In this document: piece by piece, positions 53,301 through 63,500 of the stretch
How positions within the stretch are numbered: position 1 is the first letter of the stretch
Layout of the letters: every line of letters starts with the position of its first letter
Assembly: GCA_033239525.1 (NCBI GenBank)
Contig: BSYO01000035.1
Location: forward strand, 2,824,965-2,888,964
Reading direction: 5' to 3'
Length of the DNA stretch: 64,000 nucleotides
Origin: Nepenthes gracilis
Taxonomy: Eukaryota; Streptophyta; Magnoliopsida; Caryophyllales; Nepenthaceae
Notes under the pieces: model-generated
What the model saw: the letters and a program-made list of their open reading frames with translations, nothing else
The model's database searches: none
Told to the model about the DNA's origin: nothing
Program-made: the position numbers and the translations under genes

Positions 53301-56223
53301 TATTGGCAATATTAACTATGAAGGTGTGGGAAAGGGCGGAAGAATTTGTGCCTGAAAGGTTCGACTTGGAGGGATTAATTCCTAATGAAACAAATACTGA
53401 TTTCAGGCAAGCATATCACTTTAACCCTGTTCATAGATGTCACCTTCTTCATTTTTTCTCATTTATTTCCCATTGCTCTGGTTATTGTTCTTGTGCCTAT
53501 TTATTTGGAGAACATAAATGAAAATTTTTATCAATATCAGTATTGATGAAGTCTGGGATTGGTATTGGCTGTATTTGATAGAATGTATCAGTGACGCTAA
53601 AATTTTTTTTTCTCATGACTTTATCAAAAGTAAATTATATACTAATTTTTAACTATTTTAGTGGTTTATATATCTATTTAAAGAGTTTTAGTCGGTTTTT
53701 ATCAAGATTAATCTTAATATCATTGTAGGTTATTGAAAAATATCCCAAAGTTTTTGACCTCTACATGTTTTATACCTCTGTAAAGAGTGCATAATTAAGC
53801 TTTTTAAAGGTTTAGGATTCTATGTATATTTAAAGTGTGTGGTTTACACTTCCAAAAGAGTGACGCAAAGCAAAAAATTTAATTTAAAAAATAGTTGATA
53901 CATATCAGCCGATATATTTTCTTAATATCGGTAAAATATTAGGATATTTTTTAGTACATGTTGACCAATGTTTTTATCCATGGTGAAAAATGTTTTACTT
54001 AAAGAAAACTCATAAGTAACTTTACATTGGTATGTACATAATTGGCATGGAGCTACTATGATCCTCTCAGTAGGAAGGCTATTATATCCATCCAATGATC
54101 AATATTAAAAATTAGGTTAATGAATGGTGATGATAGAATAAACAAATTTAAAACATTTGATATAATCTCTACCATTCATTTACTCAACTTTTAATTTTGG
54201 CCTGGATAAATATAAGAGCCTTCCCATTGGTTGACTATAAAAACACTGATCATAGGCAAATATATAATTGATATCTATTCAATGGCTAGAATGTTCCTCC
54301 TAATAAGAAAACTCTTATATTTATTCAATGATTAGGATTAGATGTTGGATGGATGAATAATGAAAATTAAATAGTTAAATTTAAATCACTTAATATAATA
54401 TCCATCATTTATCCACTCAACTTTAATCCTAATCGTTTAGTAGATATGGGATCTTATATACTAAAAAGACTATAACAGCACCCATAATAATAAGCATATA
54501 TATAATTGGCAGAGCTGTTATGGTCTTTCTAGTGGTAAAGCTTTTATATCCACTCAATGGTTAGAATTTAAAGTTGAATGAATGAATGGTAGATATTACA
54601 TTGTCAAATTTAAATCAATTGATGCAATCTCTATGATTAAATAGTTAAATTTAAATCACTTAATATAATATCCATCATTTATCCACTCAACTTTAATCCT
54701 AATCGTTTAGTAGATACGGGATCTCATACACTAAAAAGACTATAACAGCACCCATAATAATAAGCATATATATAATTGGCAGAGCTGTTATGATCTTTCT
54801 AGTGGTAAGGCTTTTATATCCACTCAACGGCTAGAATTTAAAGTTGAATGAATGAATGGTAGATATTAAATTGTCAAATTTAAATCATTTGATGCAATCT
54901 CTATGATTAAGTTACTCAACTTCTAATCCTAGTCATTAGATAAATATAGAAGCTTTAGCACGGGGAGAACCATAACAACACTCATAATAGGCATATATGG
55001 CCCTCCTAGGGACGAGGATTCTATATCTGTCTGTTTTAAAAATTAAATGGATAAATGTTAGAGATTAAATAGCCAAATTCAAATCATTTGATATAATCTA
55101 TATCATTCATTAATTAAATATAGAAACTTTTTCACTGGAATTACCATTACAGCAGTCATAATTTGCCATCATGAATCCTCGTCTTGCTCAATTTCTAATT
55201 GATTTTATGCAGATTTATACCGTTTAGTGGAGGACCTCGAAAGTGCGTGGGGGATCAATTTGCTCTGCTTGAAGCTGTTGTAGCTCTTGCTGTTCTTCTG
55301 CAGCACTTTCATTTTGAGCTTGTTCCGGATCAGAACATTGGCATGACTACTGGGGCTACCATTCACACCACAAATGTAAAATTCCTTTCTACCTTTTGAT
55401 TAAAAGCCGGGACTCTAAATAATGAAGATTTTACCATTGCATTGTGGACTTACAGGATTATAAAATTGATCCAACGTATTCTCATATTCTGTTATAATTT
55501 TAATCGTTCAAACTGTAAACATAAAATCCTCACCAATCAATGGCATATGGAGGACAAAAGATGGGAACTAACATAGATATTCATTTTAAATTTTCGAACC
55601 ATCTTAGGCATCTTTTTTCATGTTATCTTGTGTTGGTGTAATTTCAAGATGCTTGTGGATATGTTGATTCTCTATTTTATCTTTTAGTATAATTCTATTT
55701 ATTCTATATTAACTTTTTTATTCCTCCAATGCTTACTTTTTGTATATATTATTTGATTACTTAATATTCTAATCTATAAATCATTGCGTGCCAGATAGCT
55801 GTCTTATAAAATTTTCATTTCAATTAGAGATATTTTTTATCAAAAATACACCCACACCCTATGCAATTATTCATTTTAACCAATCCACATTAATCCTATG
55901 TGTCATGTCATCATAATCTCTCCATTTTTCTCAAATTTTATATTTTAAGTAACAAAATTTATTGTTTTTAGAAATGTTTTGATCAATAATTTTGATTTTT
56001 TTATTATTCTGTCTAGAATTACTAGAATTATGCTTTTTCTAATCTCGAGTTCTTGAGATTCAGGAATCCTTGTCCAATGTGCTAGTGTTACTTTTATAAA
56101 CGCTCTGTTTATTCTTTCTCTGATGTGTTAGTTTTACCTTTACAAATACTTTGCTTTTATCTATTAAAATAATATCATCTGGTCATTTTGCAGGGTTTGT
56201 ATATGAGACTAACCCCGATTTGA
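41319..56223 (+). CDS. LUT1: Cytochrome P450 CYP97C1, carotenoid epsilon-ring hydroxylase (LUT1), nine exons
   Basis: Exons read by eye: 41319-41813, 48624-48920, 49680-49877, 50642-50743, 51745-51885, 52583-52690, 53324-53406, 55213-55375, 56194-56223 (stop TGA). The joined frame is 538 codons plus stop, the usual length for CYP97C1. Residues 1-45 are Ser/Thr-rich, as in a plastid transit peptide. P450 marks: I-helix AGHETT 346-351; ExxR as ESLR 402-405; PERF 457-460; heme loop [12 protein letters not shown] with Cys486. [24 protein letters not shown] (across intron 1) and the ATIHTTNGLYM end are CYP97C signatures, separating it from CYP97A and CYP97B. Known family role: in plastids it hydroxylates the epsilon ring of zeinoxanthin to give lutein. 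Introns 1-6 and 8 are phase 0 with GT-AG ends; intron 7 is phase 2 with GC-AG. The start ATG (aacaATGcc) opens the transit peptide. No frame damage is seen, so the gene looks intact despite about 13 kb of introns. Confidence 0.95.
41814..43590 (+). other. CYP97C1 intron 1, left part
   Basis: Starts with donor gtaagtt. Small frames at 41865-42691 are non-coding. The segment around 42460-42650 (ggtgcttgagagcc, aggcacccctcaagcgtggg) resembles the promoter-proximal text of the LTR families in this window, suggesting an old LTR fragment. A TATCG-rich palindromic repeat lies at 43480-43590, immediately left of the retrotransposon. Confidence 0.5.
43591..44488 (-). repeat. 3' LTR of the intron-1 element
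   Basis: 898 bp, TG...CA bounded. It matches 46678-47582 throughout, for example cctaatcattac(a/t)aa, ttgactgca(g/a)ttgttct and atcacatgtagatcatgcctgt. Several small + strand frames overlapping it are shadows. Confidence 0.88.
44550..46600 (-). pseudogene. gag-pol remnants: zinc knuckle, protease, RNase H, integrase zinc finger
   Basis: Minus-strand reading gives four retroelement landmarks. A knuckle GLCYTCNEK...HKC lies at about 45758-45810 (CX2C...HX4C type). A protease core [14 protein letters not shown] is at about 45540-45584, with the D-S-G catalytic triplet intact. An RNase H piece [20 protein letters not shown] lies near 45150-45240. An integrase HHCC-type piece [18 protein letters not shown] and then FWWKGM lies at 44700-44790. 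Only about 250-300 bp separate the protease from the RNase H, so the reverse transcriptase core (YxDD region) is gone. A gag-like 61-codon frame is at 46355-46540. Stops and frame breaks are frequent. In type it is close to chromovirus-like Ty3/gypsy elements. Confidence 0.8.
46660..46676 (-). other. Primer-binding site of the intron-1 element
   Basis: On the minus strand the bases after the 5' LTR read TTGGTATCAAAGACGG, one change from the initiator tRNA-Met site TGGTATCAGAG. This fixes the minus orientation. Confidence 0.75.
46678..47582 (-). repeat. 5' LTR of the intron-1 element
   Basis: 905 bp, bounded by TG and CA; see the element entry. The outward flank 47583-47587 is tgtat. Confidence 0.88.
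47583..48623 (+). other. CYP97C1 intron 1, right part
   Basis: Begins with TATCG-rich palindromic repeat sequence ending in attttcatccatggtt (47636-47730). A second block of that repeat lies at 48296-48465. The rest is unremarkable, ending in acceptor AG 48622-48623. Confidence 0.55.
48921..49679 (+). other. CYP97C1 intron 2
   Basis: GT-AG, 759 bp, AT-rich with several T and A runs. A two-copy internal repeat is suggested by 'tactgacttatgaataaaaaatacatattttt' near 49080 and 'tattgacttataataaaaaatgcatattttt' near 49300. No foreign coding sequence. Confidence 0.6.
49878..50641 (+). other. CYP97C1 intron 3
   Basis: GT-AG. A TATCG-type repeat copy lies at about 50440-50595, ending in gatgttttcatctacg. 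Otherwise no recognised feature. Confidence 0.6.
50744..51744 (+). other. CYP97C1 intron 4
   Basis: GT-AG, 1001 bp. The GC-richer part at about 51550-51720 looks like an old repeat fragment, but I cannot assign it. Open frames here are not genes. Confidence 0.55.
51886..52582 (+). other. CYP97C1 intron 5
   Basis: Donor GTTGGG is a weak but GT-type site; it is chosen because it joins PHPP to VLIRRA, the expected order in the family. Two TATCG-type repeat copies lie at 51970-52170 and 52240-52530. Confidence 0.6.
52691..53323 (+). other. CYP97C1 intron 6
   Basis: GT-AG, 633 bp. AT-rich, nothing else recognised. The acceptor aactatgaag is poorly pyrimidine-rich close to the AG. Confidence 0.55.
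53407..55212 (+). other. CYP97C1 intron 7, GC-AG type
   Basis: Donor context cag|GCaagc at 53404-53412, acceptor tttatgcag 55205-55212. The junction gives [11 protein letters not shown], as conserved in the family. No GT in the right phase is available nearby. It contains a TATCG-type repeat at 53880-53980 and the tandem array at 54040-55170. Confidence 0.8.
54040..55170. repeat. Tandem array of 240-270-bp units in intron 7
   Basis: Units 54369-54638 and 54639-54908 are nearly identical at a period of 270 (each starting aaatagttaaatttaaatca, with shared gtttagtagata(t/c)gggatct). More diverged units flank them at about 54040-54270, 54270-54480 and 54909-55170, recognised by 'ttatatccactcaatg(g/a)ttagaat' and 'aaatttaaatca.ttgatataatctctaccatt' type phrases. 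Confidence 0.8.
55376..56193 (+). other. CYP97C1 intron 8
   Basis: GT-AG, 818 bp, separating the HTTN codons from the final nine codons. If unspliced, the frame would end in six extra residues (VKFLSTF-type tail) at 55399. No recognised repeat. Confidence 0.65.
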
Positions 56224-57947
56224 AGGAGCCGTGCATACATTTTATGATATTCAACTCAGTAAGCAGTTTTTCTGTTTAGCATTTAACTCAGTAAGTAATT
56301 GAGGATGCATTAGTATGGAGAAGCATAATTGTTGTGATGTTCTCAACGATAAAAATTTCATCATGACAATTTGGACGACTGTGATTATAAGATACGTCAA
56401 CACATTTTAATATCTTGTTATAATCTTAGTTATTCAAGTTGAAAAGATAAAATCATCACCTTTGGAAATGTGAGAAAGGATAAAAAAAATAATACCCTAA
56501 GAGAACTCTTCTTGCCATCAGATGGATTTTTCTTTGAGATCCTGAATGGACTAAATCACTAGAAACTATCCCGACAAAGCACTTTCTTTTTTTTCTTTTT
56601 TGGATAGGAAATGAAAAAGATTTTATCGATGTCAATGTGAAAAGTGTTATAGGGATACCCTGAAATGATGAGGCATTTGGTCCATCCGTCCATACTGACA
56701 TACCAATACGGGATTAGATCGATAGATGGGTGCTACGTCATCTAATGATGTGTCGAAGCAAATGAGTTAATGTCATCAATAGGTTGCCAAGTTTATCGAG
56801 ATACGACATGGTTCTAACTTATTTTGTGTTTGCATGGTTAATGGATGTTTCAGGTTAGCGCAATTATTAACTAACATGTCTAAAATCCATTTTCCATCCA
56901 ACTTTTTGAATTTTAAATTTTGACTGGCTCTCTAAAGAACTTAACATGCTAACTGTTTTACACGAATGCTTATTTATTAAACGAGTTATGCATGCGTTGT
57001 GCCATGTTATTTGTTAATTCAGTGGGTGTTGTTGAGTGTTTGATTTAGTGGCTTGTGTTTGTGTCGGCATATATCCCTATTATACTGATGTTTCAACACA
57101 ACATGCCAACACGGCTAACAAGATTGTAAATAGTCTTCGATGTGTTCAGGCATATTTCGTGAACCTTTGATCTGCACCCTGTTGCCCCCGTCTTCAACTC
57201 CTCTCAGCGGCAGCCGCTCCCATTGAAGACAGTATCCTTTGCTTTTCCCCCTGCCGCTGCTCCGTCTTCCATGCTTCGGTGGATGCTCCTCGCCATGGAG
57301 GAAGAACCACAAGCATAATGTTTGCTCATTGAGTTTGATCTTATTATTATTTTTTGGTCTGTGTAAAGCAACAAGATTGATATTCATTTGCATCTTCGCA
57401 AGTCCAACTCCATTTGCCATGTTTAAGAACGGCAGTGTAATTCAATTTCCATACGGACAATTAATCCAATTTATAGTTGAGTAAAGGGATAATATTTTAT
57501 TTATAAGTAGAAATGCTTCATTCTCTAATCAATGGACACTTACAGAGACAACCGTCCGTGGCATAAGTAGGCCTATGGGTTCCCGACGAAAAGGCAAGCC
57601 AGGAAAAATTATACATTACACTAAAAATATCATGTCACTTTGAGATGCAAATCATTAAAAGACATATGATCATAAAAAAATATCACTATTAAAAAAATAC
57701 AATTTTTAAAAAATAATTCAAAAACAAAACCCTAATTCACTAGATCTTTCTTAAAGCCACACTGCTCTTGCTACAGCTGTGCTATAATTCTGCTGAAAGC
57801 AATGATAATGACAAGATTACTCAACAAAAATGAAGAAAAAAATCACTCAATAAACACCATATCGTTTTTTTTTCAATAATTATAATACCAGTTGTTCTTG
57901 CTGAGACGGTAACACCATGCGAGATCCAAAAATATTCATCAATTGCT
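56224..57947. other. Convergent intergenic region between CYP97C1 and WDR3
   Basis: Holds both 3' flanks. A 101-codon minus frame (57115-57420) and an 81-codon plus frame (57239-57484) overlap each other in a GC-richer patch at 57140-57320. Neither shows a recognised domain. No clear transposon was found. Confidence 0.5.
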
Positions 57948-60581
57948 TTATTTCTTCTGCTTCTTTCTCTTCTTCTCCGCCCGTGTTTGCGCCCGTGTTT
58001 CAGGACTTGGGACTATATGCTTCCCAAGCCGAGATCGAACCTCCAGCAACTTAGTTTTGGCATCTTGAAAAGGCGCGTCGGACTTTGTGGCCATAAGTTG
58101 CTAAGACAGTGCATGTAAAGCAGACAATCGATTATCATCCGTGGAAAATAAATATGAAAAATATTTGGCAAACACTCATGAGTGACGTGTAAACCGTCTA
58201 TTCATCTGTTCTTATAAGTAGATCTATCAATATGAATAGATAGATAAAATACTACACCTAAAATGTCAGACAAATATACTAAAAGGTGTCTTCCTGACAC
58301 CACCGAATAAATACTAGACACCATCATCATGCACTCAAAAATACACACATGGCAAAAAATGAAAAAAACAAAAGGTTTAAAAAAACAAGAAAATAGAAAA
58401 ATACATACCTTGAGATGATCCATTGCTGCAAGGTTAAAGCCAATAGTATCTTTGCATTCCTGAAACATATCCAATTAACCAGCAATGAGGATTACAACAT
58501 ATGATGTGAAATATATTTAGTCATTTATTAAAATTGTCAAAAATTATAATTTTATACAACTATATTGCAATTTATTGGAAAAGTTATTTCATAAATTGGC
58601 CAGCATTTCATAGAAAAAAGTGCATTAATATTAAGTAATTAAGGGACCAATTCTCTTCATATACTATAAAAAAACAAATTAATCTCATCACATAGTAGAA
58701 TAAGGAGCAATTTTTCTTGAGACAACAAAAACTAATGGGACACTCTTAACCAGAAATTTCGTCCGCTCTCGTTAGGAACGAGATAAATCAATTCTTGGTT
58801 CTTTGTGAAAATATTGTCCAGGATTTAGGCAAATGGCTTATGATTTATGACTGATAATTTGGAGCTGATAATTTGCATGTAAGCCAAAACTAATACTTTG
58901 GTGGCCTTGGACGAGTTGGTTTTGAGAAGTTGGCCGTTAGGTATCTTGGTTATTTTTTCTGTTTCAGTAGATTTTTCTATAATTGAGTGAAATAATTGTT
59001 TGAGATAATTATATATGCTTTATGTGTATGATAAGTGTCATATTATTGTATTTCAATTATTTTGGTTGGAAGGGTAATATGGCAAATTGTGCAAACCCTA
59101 GTTCATAGGAAAACCCTAACCTAGCTACTAGAAACCCTGGGAACCCGACATCATATTTGGCTGCGACCTTGTGCAAGGAGAATAGGCTAATTTGGAAGCT
59201 AAACTTCGTTAGTTTGGTGAGCGACCCACACGGCTGAAATGGAGGAGAAATTGGAGGGAGATGTTTGGACAGAAATTTTTAAAGGGAGAAGGAAATTGGC
59301 CCCTTTCTGTCAGCAAAACCCTAGCCGCCCCTCTCCCTAGCCGGGTTACTATTGGCAGGGTCTGGGAAGATTCAGACTATTTTAGGTCTATTGTATGCTG
59401 TCATACTTTGCATTAACAAGAGGTCTTTTTCACAATTCAAACCGGTAACCTCTAAGTCACAATGACCCTTCTACCGGTTAAGCTAAGACCCATATTCATC
59501 AAACCTATAAGATATTTGGAAACACAGAGTATGAAAGGAGACTGCAGAACAAAAGATCGATTACCTTCACTCTTGCATGAAGAACGTCTTTGAGAATACC
59601 CAAAACAGGCCTTGCAGAAGGGGTTGTGATCAGCTGATAATAATGTGTCTGCAATAGTACCGTGGCAACCCTGCAAATAAGCTCAATCTGCGGACCATTG
59701 ATGAAAATATCAACATCAGTAGCAATATCGGTCACAGCCATATCATCGATATTGGACATATTGAAAAATATATATTAATATCAGACATATAGTAAGAAAA
59801 AAATTCTATAAATTGTAATCTGACATACGAATATCGGCCGATAAACCACGATATATCGCCGATGTGGCAACATATTGTAATTTCTTTGCTATATGGAGAG
59901 AAATCGGTATTGAAGAAGCTTGATACTGATATAGACACACTAGAAGTAAATAATTACCACTCAAAGACATAGAAACTAATCGCTCAGCTCATTATTCTTT
60001 AGAGATACAGAATAATAAGCACACGACTCAAGAAAATCTACCAAAATATCCAGAACTCACATAAACAAGAGCGAAGGCTCAAGTTTCCTTTATAATACTC
60101 AAAATGAGATCTAAGGAGCCATATTTATAAGCTAACTTGGAACAACCTTCCAAGCAGGGGAAAAGAGTAAATTAAAGCTAAAACATGAGAAAATTAAGAA
60201 ATATAGGCAACATATAGTTCCAATATTAGGGAAAACACAATTCATGCTTTCTGCAAACATAAACAATGTTTCTTCTTGTAAATTTTTTAGGGATGAGAAA
60301 ACAAAAGGTATGTACTTTTTACTGATATATGAATTATGCTCTTATAATTATATATAACCAATAAATTTTACTAAACGTGTTCAGCATGCTATGTCCTTAA
60401 TTTTGTAAAATACTGTATCGTGTCAGTGTCGTGTCTATGCCTTGTGTTGGTAACTATAATCAAGCGTACACATTCATAAAATTTCTACACAAACTGAAAT
60501 CCAATGTCTAACCTTATCAGGATTTGATGTCCAGTTCTTCAGATAAGAAAAAAGCTTCAAAGCATCTGAGAAAGGCAATGC
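57948..60581 (-). CDS. WDR3: WDR3/UTP12-like WD-repeat protein, C-terminal four exons
   Basis: Minus-strand exons in reading order: 60513-60581, 59565-59687, 58409-58459, 57948-58100 (stop at 57948-57950). All junctions are phase 0 with GT-AG ends, giving 131 residues. Reading: ALPFSDALKLFSYL, then IELICRVATVLLQTHYYQL, then SARPVLGILKDVLHARVK, ECKDTIGFNLAAMDHLK, then QLMATKSDAPFQDAKTKLL and a basic tail ending in EKKRKKQKK. This is the Utp12-domain end of WDR3, which has the same order (LPFSY, VELICRCLFFLLRIHFGQI, DVIGFNMAGLDYL, a basic KKRKKREK end). Known role: part of the UTP-B group of the U3 snoRNP/small-subunit processome in the nucleolus, for early 18S rRNA processing. The WD40 part lies beyond the right edge. 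The gene converges on CYP97C1. Confidence 0.88.
58460..59564 (-). other. WDR3 intron between exons at 59565 and 58409
   Basis: 1105 bp, GT-AG on the minus strand. Apart from the Au SINE, the flanking GC-richer stretch 59085-59335 includes aaaccctaacctagc and aaccctagccgcc, telobox-like words, and may be part of an older insertion. The 58101-58408 intron (308 bp) has nothing notable. Confidence 0.55.
59336..59491 (-). mobile_element. Au-type tRNA-derived SINE in a WDR3 intron
   Basis: On the minus strand it starts GGGTCTTAGCTTAACCGG (box A like) and has GGTTTGAATTG (box B like). Then come CCTCTTGTTAATGCAA, CATACAATAGACC, CTTCCCAGACCCTGCC and AACCCGGCT. That order is the recognised layout of the plant Au SINE family. 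About 156 bp. It is diverged from consensus, and I did not identify a target duplication. Confidence 0.75.
59688..60512 (-). other. WDR3 intron between exons at 60513 and 59687
   Basis: 825 bp, GT-AG on the minus strand. The end next to the lower exon has a TATCG-type palindromic repeat (59693-59930). The remainder shows no recognised feature. Confidence 0.6.
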
Positions 60582-63500
60582 CTGCATACAAATATGTTTC
60601 TCATGGTTAGCCAGCCACTTATCTGATATCAAAATCCAAACAATAAGACCTTTTTAGGTAACTATACTCATGGATGAAAATATCGGCATTGGCAACTGTA
60701 TCAATATAGGTCGGTCATATCGAATAATATATATTGGTATCGGATATATATAAAAAAAATTCCATGAATTGCAAGTTGACAGATCCCTAACAAAAAATAT
60801 ATCGTGATATATCACCAATAAAACAAGATATCATAATATTGTCACGGTATCGAGAGTCGCAATATTGTCACAATATCAGGGAACTTATATTGATATCTAT
60901 CAGCCGATATTTATATCAGTAACCATATATGTATAACCATAATCCTTTTTTTAAAGTTAATTTGTACAATATAATAACAATAACAAACCCTTAAATTCCA
61001 CTAAGTGGGATCGGCTATATCAATCTGTTTTCACAATTGTAATTGATTTAGTACCATACACTCTAATAGTATGAGTAATTTTAAATCAATTTTTATCACT
61101 ACAATACAAATTTTCCGAGGTTTACCTTCCTTCAACTCATGGATGAAAATATAGATATTGAACATATTTGGCAACATGTACCGGTATTAGATATATCAAA
61201 AGTATAAATTTTCTACCAATTGAAACCTGACAGGGAAATATCAACCTATATAACAGTCTTATCAACCAATATCTCAACCAAATGACGGGTATATGGACTG
61301 ATATTTTAAGTATCAACCAAATATCGAGTAGATGGGGTCGAAATTTCAATCGGCTAAACATTAAGTAGATGATCCGAGATTTTGAGTATTGGCTAAATAT
61401 CGAGTAGATGGGCTAATATTTAATATCGGCTAAATATCGATTATATCAGCCAATATACATCGCAATATATCATGAAAACAGTAACATATTATGATTTTGT
61501 TACAGTATCTAGGAATATCGGTATTGGAGGGCTCAATCCCGATATATATTGGCTGAAGTTTCATTCTATACCCCAACAACAACTAATTTTGATGATTTAC
61601 AATATATTTTTGACAATTTTACTCAGCAGAAAGTCAGTCTTTATCACTAATTGTGAAGAATGAGCAGAGACCAGTAGGAAAATAAAATTTTCCAGCCTAT
61701 GACCAGTTCTACAGGAACATATGTTAGAGGGGACAATTTCATATAACAATAAAGGATGAAAATATTTGTATCAGCATCAATCGATGCTGTATCAATATTG
61801 TACATATCGAACAAAACTACCGGTATTGGACATATCAAAAATAAAAATTTCTGAAAATCATCAGTTGACATGGCTGTATTAGTTAAATATTGATTGTATC
61901 AGCTAATATTTTGAATATTGATCATATTGACCAATATTTTAAATATCAACCGATACATAATATATTACCAATACAGCACTATATCGCATTATTGTCGTAG
62001 TATCAAAAAATATCAATATTGAGGCAAAAAATTTTGAGAGATCAAGAGATTATTTATGCTAGATAAAGCGGGCAGAGAAGATGATCTTCAAACCCTTAAT
62101 AGTGGAGAAGGAAAAGGTTCTTAGTGCAACTGAATACCCAAATTTTTAATATTTTACTCATGCTAACAAGAACAAACCCATCCCGTAAAAAAGAAAAGCA
62201 AGACACAAGGAAGACAGATAGATACAAATATATAAACAGATCCATAGAATTAAATATCTGTCGATATATAAATTTTCGGCCAATATATATCAATTTCAAC
62301 CCCTAATACTAATATTTCTCAATATCGTCACAAAATCTCAATATATTAGCAGATATAGTTGATACTTCCTAATATATATTAGCTTCCAGTTCTGATTCAC
62401 AAAAATATTTTGCAACCGATACGGCCAATACTAATATGTATAACCCACTATCGCCAACACCAATGCAGCCGCCCAATACAAATGCCAATATTGATATCAA
62501 ATCCATGATAGAACGATAGGGAGTGAGAGAGAAGAAACAATGAAAATGCAATAAAGACAGAATTGGCTATGCTGGTGAATTTCTAGTTCACAAGCATTAG
62601 ATAGCAACAATGTGAGTGCTCACACAAGGTACTACATTAACATGATCAATATCGGAACATCTGACTCAAGATTTTATAGGATTTGATCAATTTATATTAA
62701 TATTATAAATAGGCACAGTCAAAAAATTAAGCCCAATTGATTTTATGGGTTGGGCATGGTCACAATGGAAATTGACTGGTTTGGCTTGGCTCGGCCCAAA
62801 TTATAATTTTTTTTACATATATATTTTTTTATTTCAAATAAATCCTAAGTTAAAAAAATTATTTTAATAGATTATATTTTTATATAATTAATATTTTTGA
62901 TATGAAGATTCTTCATTCAAATATATATATAGTTAATGTTTTAATCTAAATATTATATTTTTTGAAATATTTTATATTTTTAGGTAATTTTTGTGTAAAT
63001 ATAAATTTTTAATAAAAAATACTTACATAGAATGTCCATGGATAGGCCCAATTTAGATTACGAATGGCCATGTTTATGGTTATAGACCCCACTTAATTGT
63101 CACTAATTTTCATCCAAATCAGGTCATTGTCTGATCAAAACGCGAATTTGATCAAGCCAATAATACAAGAATGCTAGATAGACTTCAAAAGGAGGCACAT
63201 GGGAGAAGGAAGCACAAGAAAGGGCGGAGAGGCCGAAACTTTGTATTGGGAACAAATTTTGATGCTGATACCGCATGGGAGAAGAAAGCAAAAGTCTAAT
63301 ATCGTTACATATCACCCAATATTACCAATACCGATATTGATATAAATATTTAAATCCATGATAGTTCAACAAGGAGTGAGAGAGAGAAGAAACAATGAAA
63401 ATGCGATGAAGGCCAAGGGACTTGGCTATGCATATCAAAGATGGATATAGATAAATAAACTATATATTGAATGAAATATTGGTTGACATACACAATTTCA

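Noticed and set aside
55199..55399. Frame from 55199 to 55399 read as a stand-alone protein
   Set aside because: It is exon 8 of CYP97C1 read into intron 8; the acceptor at 55211-55212 and the GLYM-coding exon 9 restore the family end.
59085..59345. AAACCCTA-like words suggesting interstitial telomere repeats
   Set aside because: Only isolated aaaccctaacc and aaccctagcc words are present, with no tandem array.
59420..59491. The tRNA-like stretch as a functional tRNA gene
   Set aside because: Box A and B words are present but the acceptor stem cannot be formed and the Au SINE body follows.
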